In this document: positions 1 through 8,384 of the stretch, piece by piece | How positions within the stretch are numbered: position 1 is the stretch's first letter | Layout: every line of letters begins with the position of its first letter | NCBI GenBank assembly: GCA_964575895.1 | Contig: CAZNTE010000002.1 | Coordinates: 72,228-136,227 of the forward strand | Source of the DNA: Gudongella sp964575895 | GTDB taxonomy: Bacteria > Bacillota > Clostridia > Tissierellales > Tissierellaceae | Direction of reading: 5' to 3' | DNA: 64,000 nucleotides | Notes under the pieces: generated by a model | What the model was told of the DNA's origin: nothing | Database searches by the model: none | Seen by the model: only the letters and a program-made list of their open reading frames with translations | Made by a program: the position numbers and the translations under genes

Positions 1-124
1 CTTTTGCTCCTTCAGTAAAGGATTCATATACTTTAACCTTCTTTATGTAACCATATACTGGAATCATTAGTACAATCAATGGTATAGCATATAATGATAT
101 TGTTTCCATTATTTTAATAAACAT
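1..124 (-). CDS. spmB: Spore maturation protein B (partial, N-terminus only)
   Basis: Only the first 41 codons lie in the window; the gene continues past base 1. The visible N-terminus begins MFIKIMETISLYAIPLIV and forms one hydrophobic segment followed by a basic YGYIKKVKVYESF stretch, which is characteristic of SpmB. The ATG at 124 has a GGAGGG ribosome binding site at 131-136 with a 6-base spacer; an ATG at 128 is out of frame and soon stops. SpmA and SpmB are Gate-domain (nucleoside-recognition) membrane proteins needed for dehydration of the spore core in Bacillus. The gene follows spmA after 11 bases, so both are probably translated from the lysA-initiated message. The identification rests on a short fragment plus its position after spmA. 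Confidence 0.85.
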   Translation of the reverse strand, partial: MFIKIMETISLYAIPLIVLMIPVYGYIKKVKVYESFTEGAK

Positions 125-135
125 TCATATCCCTC

Positions 136-762
136 CTATGCTTGTTCTACATTAACATCAACTTTTTCACTTTTCTTGATGTTAAATCTAGGTAATTTTT
201 GTAGTAACTTAACAGCTATAATTGCTGCTGTAGTAGAAGCTATCGTAGCAATTATAGTAGGCCCTATTATCTCTGCTGGGTTTGCTGAGCCAGCAGCTGA
301 TCTAAAGGCAATAACTGATGAAGCTATAAGAGTAACTGATGATGTATTAATTGCCAAGAACATAACCATTGCATTTGTAGCAGTATCCTTATTGTCATTT
401 AATGTTTGTAACTCTTGCATCGCTTTGATCCCCAGTGGTGTAGCAGCATTACCTAATCCAAATACGTTCGCTGCCATATTCATTACTATTGCACCCATAG
501 CAGGATGATCTGCTGGTACCTCAGGGAACAGTCTCACTAAAATTGGCTTTAGTAGTTTACCCAAGGCTTTTACCAATCCTGAATCTTCTGCAATTCTCAT
601 TAATCCTAACCAAAGTGCCATTACCCCAATTAAACCCAGAGATAAGTTAACAGCTGTTTCTGCATTACTTATAGCAGCTGAAGTTACTACAGATATATCA
701 CCTGTTGCCACAGCAGCTATAACTCCGATTACAATCAAACCTAACCAAATAACATTAATCAT
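136..762 (-). CDS. spmA: Spore maturation protein A
   Basis: This 208-residue integral membrane protein matches SpmA in length and motif. The Gate-domain signature NMAANVFGLGNAATP is at residues 95-109, between several hydrophobic segments (about 4-20, 40-55, 135-153, 166-186). SpmA works with SpmB in spore core dehydration; the transported or sensed molecule is not known. An AGGAGG site at 771-776 precedes the ATG by 8 bases. It lies 26 bases after lysA and 11 before spmB, so lysA-spmA-spmB looks like one operon. The C-terminal tail after residue 190 is charged. In Bacillus the pair is expressed in the forespore; here the only visible promoter is a sigma-54 element upstream of lysA. Confidence 0.92.
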   Translation of the reverse strand: MINVIWLGLIVIGVIAAVATGDISVVTSAAISNAETAVNLSLGLIGVMALWLGLMRIAEDSGLVKALGKLLKPILVRLFPEVPADHPAMGAIVMNMAANVFGLGNAATPLGIKAMQELQTLNDNKDTATNAMVMFLAINTSSVTLIASSVIAFRSAAGSANPAEIIGPTIIATIASTTAAIIAVKLLQKLPRFNIKKSEKVDVNVEQA

Positions 763-788
763 TAATTATTCCTCCTCTTTTATTAAAA

Positions 789-2042
789 TTAAAATAAATC
801 ATCACATGTCTGTCTCTTTACAACTAATTTATCAACTCCCTCCTTAACCATAACAACTGGTGGTCTCAATAACTTATTATAATTGCTTGCCATGGAGAAA
901 TTATATGCACCAGTTGATTTAACGCATAGAATATCTCCCCTTTCTGCTTTTGGTAGCATTATATCCCAGATTAAAATATCTCCACTCTCACAGCACTTTC
1001 CCGCAACAGTAACCAACTCCTGGTCTTTAGAGTTATATTTATTAGCAATGACAGCATCATACTTGGCTTGATAAAGAGCAGGTCTTGGATTATCAGGCAT
1101 GCCACCATCTATAGAGATATATTTTCTAACACCTTCTATATTCTTTATAGAACCAACTTCATATAATGTTATCCCTGCTTCTCCAACAATATATCTTCCT
1201 GGTTCTATATAGACAACTGGTCTGCTTATGCTAATTTCTCTAGACTTCTTCTCCACTAACTCCATAATGGGGTCTAGAAAATACTCTATGTCTAAAGGTT
1301 CATCCATTGAAGTATATTTTATTCCAAATCCTCCACCTATATTGAGTTCTTCCACATGGTAATCATATTCCTGTTTTATCCAATCAATAATTTCAAACAC
1401 TTTCTCAGTTGCTTCAACATAAGGACTGTTACTAAACAATTGTGATCCAATATGAAAATGAATCCCTTTAAAATCTATACATTCACTTTTTATTGCAATA
1501 TTCAATGCTTCCTCTAACTCCTTAGACCCTATGGGTATTCCAAATTTAGAGTCCAATTGGCCTGTGGTAATATACTTATGAGTATCTCCTGCTACTGCAG
1601 GTGATAATCTAAATAAGACTGCTACTTTTTTTTCGGATTCTGTTAAAATTTCCCTAAGTAATACTAATTCAGATAGGCTATCTACAACGATTCTACCCAC
1701 CCCGGATTTAATAGCAAGTTTTAGTTCCTCAGTGGATTTGTTATTACCATGCATCATGATTTTTGATGGTTCCATGCCATTCTTTAAAGCTATCATTAAC
1801 TCACAATAAGACACTACATCAATACCAAAATCCTCATCCTTTAGAATTTCAATCATATAATTACACAGAAATGCTTTGCTAGCATAGTATGCATAAGTGT
1901 TCTCATACTTATCTAAGAATTTTTCTTTAATAGTATTTATTCTTTTTCTAATTAAATCTTCATCCATAACATATACAGGGGTTCCATACTTTTTAGCAAT
2001 TTCAGTGGTATCGGTTCCTGCAAAGTAGAATTTATCATCCAT
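789..2042 (-). CDS. lysA: Diaminopimelate decarboxylase
   Basis: LysA makes L-lysine from meso-diaminopimelate with pyridoxal phosphate, the last step of lysine synthesis. The 417-residue protein has the fold III decarboxylase layout: PLP lysine K56 in YYASKAF, a FHIGSQL motif near 196, the phosphate-binding GGGFGIKY near 237, EPGRY near 282 and the CCESGD active-site motif near 350. The CESGD motif separates it from ornithine or arginine decarboxylases of the same fold. The ATG has a GGAGGAGGAG site at 2047-2056. A sigma-54 promoter lies just upstream at 2068-2085, putting the expected start of transcription about 16 bases before the ATG. It heads an apparent operon with spmA and spmB. Confidence 0.95.
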   Translation of the reverse strand: MDDKFYFAGTDTTEIAKKYGTPVYVMDEDLIRKRINTIKEKFLDKYENTYAYYASKAFLCNYMIEILKDEDFGIDVVSYCELMIALKNGMEPSKIMMHGNNKSTEELKLAIKSGVGRIVVDSLSELVLLREILTESEKKVAVLFRLSPAVAGDTHKYITTGQLDSKFGIPIGSKELEEALNIAIKSECIDFKGIHFHIGSQLFSNSPYVEATEKVFEIIDWIKQEYDYHVEELNIGGGFGIKYTSMDEPLDIEYFLDPIMELVEKKSREISISRPVVYIEPGRYIVGEAGITLYEVGSIKNIEGVRKYISIDGGMPDNPRPALYQAKYDAVIANKYNSKDQELVTVAGKCCESGDILIWDIMLPKAERGDILCVKSTGAYNFSMASNYNKLLRPPVVMVKEGVDKLVVKRQTCDDLF

Positions 2043-2067
2043 AATACTCCTCCTCCCTCTATTTATA

Positions 2068-2085
2068 TTGCAATTCTGATGCCAA
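2068..2085 (-). promoter_or_regulatory. Sigma-54 (-24/-12) promoter of lysA-spmA-spmB
   Basis: Read on the minus strand the site is TTGGCATCAGAATTGCAA. It matches the RpoN consensus TTGGCACN5TTGCA, and the invariant GG (2083-2082) and GC (2071-2070) are separated by exactly 10 bases. The predicted start of transcription is near 2058, leaving a leader of about 16 bases that is nearly all ribosome binding site. A sigma-54 activator gene lies immediately upstream on the same strand. The sequence match is direct; use in the cell is inferred. Confidence 0.82.
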
Positions 2086-2149
2086 TAATTAAGATTAAGT
2101 AAATGTTTATTTCAAGCTGTTTCTATTTTATTAAAATTATGATTTTCCG

Positions 2150-2163
2150 TTATTTCGAACTAA
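2150..2163. promoter_or_regulatory. Candidate upstream activator site for the sigma-54 activator
   Basis: TTATTTCGAACTAA is a near-palindrome (TTA-N-TTCGAA-N-TAA) about 92-105 bases upstream of the predicted lysA start, the usual distance for an enhancer-binding protein. Its half-site GAACTAAT recurs twice, as an inverted pair, in the hairpin at 2206-2249. Assignment as a binding site is inference from position and symmetry. Confidence 0.4.
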
Positions 2164-2202
2164 TAGAAAGACAATTTCAAATATTCCCTTATTTTACGTA
2201 AC

Positions 2203-2249
2203 AAAAAATCTGGAAATTAGTTCAATTTTTCGAACTAATTTCCAGATTT
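2203..2249 (-). terminator. Intrinsic terminator after the sigma-54 activator gene
   Basis: A perfect 18-base-pair stem (arms 2206-2223 and 2232-2249) with an 8-base loop is followed on the minus strand by six T (2208-2203). It begins 15 bases after the activator stop codon. The stem sequence AAATCTGGAAATTAGTTC contains the same GAACTAAT half-sites as the candidate activator site at 2150-2163. Confidence 0.85.
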
Positions 2250-2263
2250 ATGAACAAACCTTA

Positions 2264-4078
2264 TTACTTGCTTAATGAGATACTATATTCCTTCAACTTA
2301 CCGTAAAAATTTGTCTTGCCAATTCCTAATTCCTTATAGGTAGACTTTATATTGTACTCATTTTTTATCAGCGTTTCAACAATTATTCTTTTTTCATGCT
2401 TTTTTAGCCTATTCTTTAGATCCATACTATATACTTGAGTTTTAGCCTTTATACCTTCTAACATCAGATCATCAGGGGAAATAACTCCATTGCTGTTAAT
2501 ACTTATGGCTCTATGGATAATATTTTCCATTTCTCTAATGTTTCCTGGATAATCATATGCTGTTAGTATATTAAAGGCTTCACTTGAAATCACAATATCC
2601 TTAACCTGAGTTTCATCTTTTAGTCTTTCAAATACATGGTTAATCAATATTGGAATATCTTCTCTTCTTTCCTTTAATGATGGGATGAATATGGGAATGA
2701 CATTTATCCTATAATACAGATCCTCTCTAAATTTCCCATTCTTTATCTCATTCACTAAATTCTTGTTTGTTGCAGCTATTACTCTTACATTAACCCCGAT
2801 TTCCTTTTCTGCACCTATTTTCATGAAGGTTCTGCTTTGAAGAAAATGTAATAGTTTTGATTGAAGATTAATAGGCATATCACCTATTTCGTCAAGAAAA
2901 ACCGTCCCTCCATCAGCTACTTCAAATAGACCCTTCTTGCCGTGAGTAGAAGCTCCTGTAAATGAATTTTTCTCATATCCAAATAGCTCACTTTCCATAA
3001 GTTCCTTTGGTATTGATGCACAGTTTATTACTACAAATGGTTTTTCCCGCCTTAAGCTACAATTGTGTATCTTTTTCGCCAAATATGTCTTTCCTGTACC
3101 ACTATCACCTAATAACAAAATGGTTGCCTCAGTCTGGGATGCTCTAAAAGATATATTCCTAATATTCTCTACAGCATCACTGGTTCCAACTATTTGTGGA
3201 AATATTTCTATCCCTTGATATAGGTTTTCTATTTCCTTTAATCTCAACAGTGCTTCGTCTCTTTCATGGACTGCTTTTATATACTGTGTAATGTCTTCAA
3301 CCTTTAAAATTGCACCTAAAGTTTCATTCTCAGAGACAATGCTTACTATGGAGGCCAGTACCGGTCTTTGATTAATTTCCATATATCTTTTAGAAAATCC
3401 TGTGTTTTTCTTCATGGATTCCAAAAGCAGTTCATCCAAATCTTTGTTATTAGGATGAAACAGACTGATGTGTTCACCAATAGGATCGATATTATCGATT
3501 CCCTTTGAACTAAAGGGCTTACCTTGAAGTAAATCCTTTATGGATTCACTTTTAGCTGTATATCCTATTTCTTGATAGAAGATTAATTGATTCTCCCTAT
3601 ATATGACTATGTTCCCAATTGATTTAATATATGACATTTCAAACACAGTATCATTTATTTCAATCTTTGTATTCTTATTGATTGTATCAAGCTCTAGTTT
3701 GTACTTTAACCCTCCCATTTCACCTTGTAGATGATGTATATCTTTCTTATTATGAGTGACTATTTTATATGAATTTGATTTGATTGACTTATAGATTCCA
3801 CAACACAACAAACCTTGGTTCTTTTCTATATCAATTCCTGAAATCCCAATTATTTCAAGGTCCTTTGCCATCAACCCTCCATCATCATTTGAAAACATAG
3901 AATCCACTATAAAAACCATATCTCCATCTTTAATGACTCCAGAGTCATGCCCAATTCCTTTTGATGATTTCAATCCAAATATTTCTTTAGCTTTTGTATT
4001 ATATTCTTCTATGATTCCTTTATTATTAATTATAATAATTCCTTCATCAATATATTCTGCTAAATTATATTTTTTCAT
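2264..4078 (-). CDS. Sigma-54-dependent transcriptional activator (PAS-AAA+-Fis)
   Basis: This bacterial enhancer-binding protein should use ATP hydrolysis to open promoters bound by RpoN. Residues 1-80 and about 180-275 look like PAS-type sensory domains. The AAA+ domain (about 295-530) has Walker A GDSGTGKT near 324, Walker B VFLDEI near 393, and a sigma-54 contact loop near 371 reading NSFTGA instead of GAFTGA; the essential FTGA is kept. The C-terminus carries a Fis-type helix-turn-helix. I chose the ATG at 4078 because AAGGTGG (4084-4090) is well spaced from it; a GTG at 4087 overlaps that site. It lies upstream of lysA, whose sigma-54 promoter is the obvious target. The ligand is unknown. 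Confidence 0.93.
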   Translation of the reverse strand: MKKYNLAEYIDEGIIIINNKGIIEEYNTKAKEIFGLKSSKGIGHDSGVIKDGDMVFIVDSMFSNDDGGLMAKDLEIIGISGIDIEKNQGLLCCGIYKSIKSNSYKIVTHNKKDIHHLQGEMGGLKYKLELDTINKNTKIEINDTVFEMSYIKSIGNIVIYRENQLIFYQEIGYTAKSESIKDLLQGKPFSSKGIDNIDPIGEHISLFHPNNKDLDELLLESMKKNTGFSKRYMEINQRPVLASIVSIVSENETLGAILKVEDITQYIKAVHERDEALLRLKEIENLYQGIEIFPQIVGTSDAVENIRNISFRASQTEATILLLGDSGTGKTYLAKKIHNCSLRREKPFVVINCASIPKELMESELFGYEKNSFTGASTHGKKGLFEVADGGTVFLDEIGDMPINLQSKLLHFLQSRTFMKIGAEKEIGVNVRVIAATNKNLVNEIKNGKFREDLYYRINVIPIFIPSLKERREDIPILINHVFERLKDETQVKDIVISSEAFNILTAYDYPGNIREMENIIHRAISINSNGVISPDDLMLEGIKAKTQVYSMDLKNRLKKHEKRIIVETLIKNEYNIKSTYKELGIGKTNFYGKLKEYSISLSK

Positions 4079-4098
4079 ACACACCACCTTAATAAGTT

Positions 4099-4123
4099 AA
4101 TAAGCTGGGCAAACCAGCTTATT
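4099..4123 (-). terminator. Hairpin after rpe, probable weak terminator
   Basis: A perfect 10-base-pair stem AATAAGCTGG/CCAGCTTATT with a 5-base loop overlaps the rpe stop codon. The following minus-strand bases (AACTTATTAAGG) are AU-rich but lack a clean T-run, so some read-through into the activator gene is likely. Confidence 0.5.
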
Positions 4124-4775
4124 TAGTGAAAAGTTCTTTAAATTCTCTCGTTCTAACCGTTACATCTTCTGCTCCAAATATGTCTGATCCCACAACAAGA
4201 ATATCTGCTCCAGCCTCTGCTATTGAAACTGCATTATCCAGCTTAACTCCACCATCTACCTCAAGAAGTATATGTTTGCCTGTATTATCTATCATCTTTC
4301 TCAAATCAGAGATCTTATCATACATGGCATTTATATAGCTTTGGCCACCAAATCCAGGATTAACTGACATGATTAGAACAAGATCCAAATCATCCAATAC
4401 ATATTTCAGTACATCCAGTGGTGTTGCTGGATTTAAGGATACCCCAGCCTTAATACCCAATGCCTTTATCTCTTGAATAGTTCTATGAAGGTGAGTAGTT
4501 GCTTCAGCATGGACAGTGATTATGTCTGAACCAGCTTTTGCAAAATCCTTTAAAAATCTTTCAGGTCTATCTATCATAAGATGAACATCAAATGTTAGAT
4601 TAGTTGTTTTTCTTATTTTACTAATAATTGGAGCTCCAAAGGTTATATTAGGAACATAAATACCATCCATTACATCAAGATGTATCAGATCAGCTCCTCC
4701 ATTCTCCACACTCCTTATTTCTTCAGCTAACTTTGAGAAATCTGCTGAAAGTAAGGATGGTGCGATTTTTGCCAT
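4119..4775 (-). CDS. rpe: Ribulose-phosphate 3-epimerase
   Basis: Rpe interconverts ribulose 5-phosphate and xylulose 5-phosphate in the pentose phosphate pathway. The 218-residue TIM barrel shows SLLSADF at the N-terminus, metal-binding HLDVMDG near 34, DVHLM near 64, the MSVNPGFGGQ loop near 136 and the VDGGV phosphate site near 173. Length equals the family norm. The ATG overlaps the rsgA stop by one base (TAATG), and a GGAGGC site lies 8 bases upstream, so it is co-translated with rsgA. This rsgA-rpe ending of the priA-fmt-pknB operon is the same as in Bacillus subtilis. Confidence 0.96.
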   Translation of the reverse strand: MAKIAPSLLSADFSKLAEEIRSVENGGADLIHLDVMDGIYVPNITFGAPIISKIRKTTNLTFDVHLMIDRPERFLKDFAKAGSDIITVHAEATTHLHRTIQEIKALGIKAGVSLNPATPLDVLKYVLDDLDLVLIMSVNPGFGGQSYINAMYDKISDLRKMIDNTGKHILLEVDGGVKLDNAVSIAEAGADILVVGSDIFGAEDVTVRTREFKELFTK

Positions 4776-5650
4776 TAATATCGCCTCCTGTTTTTTATCT
4801 CATCAAGTATCAACAAATAATTATCATATCTAGTCTTTCCAATTTCACCTGATAACACTGCTTCCTTCACTCGACAACCAGGTTCAGACTCATGTAAGCA
4901 GCTTTGAAACTTACATTCACCCGTGTACTTATTAATGTCTCTAAAATAATACCTTAAGTCAGATTCTTCTTCAATAAAGTCTAGGTTCAAAGAACTAAAT
5001 CCTGGAGTATCTAGAACATATGAATTTTTATCAAGGGTTAATAACTCAACATGTCTAGTGGTATGCTTCCCTCTTGCTGTCTTCTTACTTACAGTGCCTG
5101 TTTCCATATTAAATATTGGACTTAGTAAATTAATTATTGATGATTTACCAGCTCCAGAAGGGCCAGCTATCACTGTAATATGACCAAGTAGATGTTTTTT
5201 TAGTTCATCCATTCCAAATTCTGTTTTCGTACTAGTTAGTATAGTTACAAAACCTGCTTTGTTATAGATCCTTTTGATTTCCTCTGATCTTTCAGGATCA
5301 AGATCATACTTATTAATACACACTACTATATCAATATCCTGTTGTTCAGCCATTAAAATCATTTTATCAAGCAACCAAGTATTAATAGCAGGATTCTTAA
5401 TGCTAACCACAAATATGGCCTGTGATACATTAGCTACAGGTGGTCTAATTAGATGTGAGCTTCTATCATGTATCTCTTGGACATAACCATTTCCATCTTC
5501 ACTGGAAATGGTTATGCTTACCTTATCACCAACATATGGAATAATATTGTTCTCTCTAAAAACACCACGTGCTCTACATTGGATAAGACCATCTTCAGTG
5601 TCAACATAATAAAATCCACCGATACCCTTTGTTATTATACCTTCTATCAT
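4775..5650 (-). CDS. rsgA: Small ribosomal subunit maturation GTPase RsgA
   Basis: RsgA is a circularly permuted GTPase that checks late assembly of the 30S subunit. The 291-residue protein has an N-terminal OB-fold (about 1-65), then the permuted motifs G4 NKYD near 112, G1 GPSGAGKSS near 162 and G3 DTPGF near 213, and a C-terminal zinc knuckle with the cysteines and His of CKFQSC-LHESEPGC near 246-259. The ATG at 5650 has an AGAGGA site. One base separates it from the upstream pknB stop, and it shares a base with rpe. Confidence 0.95.
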   Translation of the reverse strand: MIEGIITKGIGGFYYVDTEDGLIQCRARGVFRENNIIPYVGDKVSITISSEDGNGYVQEIHDRSSHLIRPPVANVSQAIFVVSIKNPAINTWLLDKMILMAEQQDIDIVVCINKYDLDPERSEEIKRIYNKAGFVTILTSTKTEFGMDELKKHLLGHITVIAGPSGAGKSSIINLLSPIFNMETGTVSKKTARGKHTTRHVELLTLDKNSYVLDTPGFSSLNLDFIEEESDLRYYFRDINKYTGECKFQSCLHESEPGCRVKEAVLSGEIGKTRYDNYLLILDEIKNRRRY

Positions 5651-5651
5651 A

Positions 5652-7631
5652 TTAATCCTCTTTTACTCTTGTAAATTGATAAATATCATCAAAGTAAATT
5701 TCAAACTCTGCTCCTGTTATTCCTCTTACAGTAACTTCAAATGGACCATCTTCAGCTTTATGTTTTGAGTTATAAACAGTCTCAGTCTTATTATTCTGTT
5801 TTCTAATTATAGTTACATTTGTTTGCTCCCTATCAGAAAATGGAGTAAGGACAAATGAAAAATCACTTTCAACTTGACCAATCGGGTCAACTGGTTCTTC
5901 AGGATCTACAGGTTCTGTAGGTTCAACTGGATCAGGAGCAGGCCCTGAACTAATATATAGATCTACCGCTGTTCCTGTTTCTAAAGTAGTACCAGGATCA
6001 TATGATTGCCATGTGACCTGATTTGGAGGTGCTGGATTTTCTTCATATTTTGTTTCTCCAACAACTAGATCCATTCCAACTATTTCATTCATAGCTTGAC
6101 TTATGGTCATTCCAACTAGTTGTATCATGACGATTTCTCTAGTTTCTTCACCTTTACTAACTACAACAGTAACTCTAGTGTTTGGATCAACAGAAGTCAT
6201 TGGTTCAACATCTTGACTAATTACTACATCAATTGGAATGGAATCGTGAAACTCATAAGTAACCGACATCCTTAAATTTGCTTCCTTAATCAATTCCTCA
6301 GCTTCCAGTAGAGATCTATTAACTAGTAATGGAACCGTTTCTGAGTCTTGTCCCATACTTACTATTACTCCAACTGGATAACCTGGCCTAATTCGAACAC
6401 CTTCATCTACATTTTGGGATATTATTTCCCCTGCATCATATTCATCGTTATTAACTCTTTCAATTACATTTATTTGAAAATCATTTTCTTTTGCTAGCCC
6501 TTCAGCAGCTTCTAGTGTCATTCCTACTAAACTAGGCATTTGAATATCACCACTGGGACGTATGTTATCCTTTAGCTGTCTATATCCAAAAAATATTAGT
6601 GAAGTCAAGGCAAAGGCTGCAAGTATTGCCGCTATTATAATTAATGGTTTTTTTTCGTCCTTCTTCTTTTTTGTTTTCTTGGCCATGTTTTCAGTCTCCT
6701 CGATATCCCCTTTAGGTTTTCCATTAACTGATACCACAGGAATAACTTTTGTCATTTCGGATGTATTTTCTAAACCATTTACTTTCTCAGTAATTATCAA
6801 ATTATTAGCCCTATAGTTTTTCAGATCAGCTAACAATTCTGAAGCAGATTGATATCTATCGCTTTGTCTTTTTTGAACACATTTCATAATTATATTATTT
6901 AATTCAACTGGTATATTAGCATCTGCTTCAATAGGTGGCACCATTTCATCCTGAACATGTTTTAAAGCTACCCCAATAGGAGTTTCTCCATCAAAGGGCA
7001 CACTTCCTGTTAACATTTCATACATGACTATTCCCGCTGAATATATATCAGACTTTTCATCTGTGTATCCACCTCTTGCTTGCTCAGGTGAAAAGTAGTG
7101 CACTGACCCTAAAACATTACTAGTTGTAGTTATGGTAGATGAGGTAACAGCTCTGGCTATTCCAAAATCCGTTACTTTAACTCTTCCATCTTCTGTAATC
7201 ATGATGTTGTGGGGTTTAATGTCCCTGTGAATAATATGATTATTATGGGCATTTAACAGTGCTTCAACTATTTGAATACTGTAATTTATGGCAGTCTCAT
7301 GATCTAGTTTACCCTCTTTTATTATTACTTCCTTTAGGGTCTTACCCTTTATATACTCCATAACTATATAATGTATTTTTTTAGGTGGAGTATCTTCTGA
7401 TCCAACATCATATATATTTAATATATTTGGATGAGAAAGACTAGCTGCTGCTTGAGACTCTCGCCTGAACTTTCGAATAAAGTCCTCATCCTCTGTAAAC
7501 TCTTCCTTTAATACTTTTATTGCAACAAATCGATCTAAAAGATGGCATTTGGCTTTATATACAACAGCCATACCTCCAATACCAATCTGTTCAACTATTT
7601 CATATCTATTTCCTAACATTCTTCCTATCAT
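5652..7631 (-). CDS. pknB: Ser/Thr protein kinase with PASTA domains (PrkC/PknB type)
   Basis: This membrane kinase senses peptidoglycan fragments or lipid II through extracellular PASTA domains and phosphorylates cell-wall and division proteins. The cytoplasmic kinase domain spans about 10-270 with the glycine loop IGIGGMAVVYKA, catalytic HRDIKPHN near 137 and DFG near 157. A basic linker (KKTKKKKDEKK) precedes one membrane segment at about 332-350. Three PASTA repeats follow at about 370-435, 437-503 and 505-570. A Pro/Glu/Asp-rich linker then leads to a final 70-residue beta-rich domain that is not PASTA. GAGGTG precedes the ATG at 7631. It lies 4 bases after stp, its expected phosphatase partner. 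Confidence 0.95.
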   Translation of the reverse strand: MIGRMLGNRYEIVEQIGIGGMAVVYKAKCHLLDRFVAIKVLKEEFTEDEDFIRKFRRESQAAASLSHPNILNIYDVGSEDTPPKKIHYIVMEYIKGKTLKEVIIKEGKLDHETAINYSIQIVEALLNAHNNHIIHRDIKPHNIMITEDGRVKVTDFGIARAVTSSTITTTSNVLGSVHYFSPEQARGGYTDEKSDIYSAGIVMYEMLTGSVPFDGETPIGVALKHVQDEMVPPIEADANIPVELNNIIMKCVQKRQSDRYQSASELLADLKNYRANNLIITEKVNGLENTSEMTKVIPVVSVNGKPKGDIEETENMAKKTKKKKDEKKPLIIIAAILAAFALTSLIFFGYRQLKDNIRPSGDIQMPSLVGMTLEAAEGLAKENDFQINVIERVNNDEYDAGEIISQNVDEGVRIRPGYPVGVIVSMGQDSETVPLLVNRSLLEAEELIKEANLRMSVTYEFHDSIPIDVVISQDVEPMTSVDPNTRVTVVVSKGEETREIVMIQLVGMTISQAMNEIVGMDLVVGETKYEENPAPPNQVTWQSYDPGTTLETGTAVDLYISSGPAPDPVEPTEPVDPEEPVDPIGQVESDFSFVLTPFSDREQTNVTIIRKQNNKTETVYNSKHKAEDGPFEVTVRGITGAEFEIYFDDIYQFTRVKED

Positions 7632-7635
7632 TTCA

Positions 7636-8373
7636 TCACCTCAATAAAAATCTAATACCAATAACAGTAATATTGTCTCTTCCGCCCTTATCTTTTGCCA
7701 ATGAAACGGCACTATCACAGGCTTCTTGTACATCTTTAATTCCAATAAATAAATCCTTTAATTCATGCTCTTCAATCATATTAGTCAATCCATCACTACA
7801 AAACAATATTATATCATTTTCCTTAAGTTCAAATGAATTTATATCAATACATATATCCTCATTTGTACCAACTGCTCTAGTTATTACATTTTTTTGAGGA
7901 TGTTTCATGGCTTCTTCAATGGATATATCTCCGTTTTTAAGAAGTTCATTTACTAAGGAGTGATCATCTGTTATTTGTTTAAGCTCTTCATTCCTTATAA
8001 TGTATGCTCTACTATCTCCCACATGCCCTACATAAAGTTTAGCATCTTTTATGTATCCCAAGGTTATTGTAGTTCCCATTCCATTACAATCTTCTATAAC
8101 TTGGGAATGATTTAGCAACTCTCTGTTTGCTTTTTTTATGGAATCAAGTATTTCCTTTTCTATATTTACTATTACATCATCATCCATAAGTCTTGAACTA
8201 AGAGAAGTGGTAATTATAGACACAGCCATCTCACTGGCTACTTCACCTGCCTTGTGACCACCCATGCCATCAGCAACAATAAATAATGGAAAATCTGAAT
8301 TCTTAGATACAAACATAGAATCTTGGTTAATTTGTCTTACAATACCAATGTCAGTTGAAGCACCTACAATCAC
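7636..8373 (-). CDS. stp: PP2C-family protein phosphatase (Stp/PrpC)
   Basis: Stp removes phosphate from targets of the adjacent PASTA kinase using two Mn or Mg ions. The PP2C motifs are visible: GxxRQINQD at the N-terminus, ADGMGGHKAGEVAS near 36, GDSRAY near 120, the aspartate of FCSDGLT near 193 and GGRDNITVI near the end. I place the start at the GTG at 8373, preceded by GAGGTGA (8378-8384). This gives about 245 residues, the family length, beginning MIVGASTDIG. A longer reading frame back to 8427 would add a basic N-terminus absent from relatives and overlap rlmN by 43 bases. Confidence 0.92.
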   Translation of the reverse strand: MIVGASTDIGIVRQINQDSMFVSKNSDFPLFIVADGMGGHKAGEVASEMAVSIITTSLSSRLMDDDVIVNIEKEILDSIKKANRELLNHSQVIEDCNGMGTTITLGYIKDAKLYVGHVGDSRAYIIRNEELKQITDDHSLVNELLKNGDISIEEAMKHPQKNVITRAVGTNEDICIDINSFELKENDIILFCSDGLTNMIEEHELKDLFIGIKDVQEACDSAVSLAKDKGGRDNITVIGIRFLLR

Positions 8374-8384
8374 TATATCACCTC

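Noticed and set aside
176..508. Plus-strand 110-codon open frame inside spmA
   Set aside because: It is the complement of the spmA coding frame, has no ribosome site and does not resemble a protein family; the spmA frame has clear motifs.
7520..7897. Plus-strand 125-codon frame opposite pknB and stp
   Set aside because: It spans the junction of two convincing genes on the other strand, with no initiation signal.
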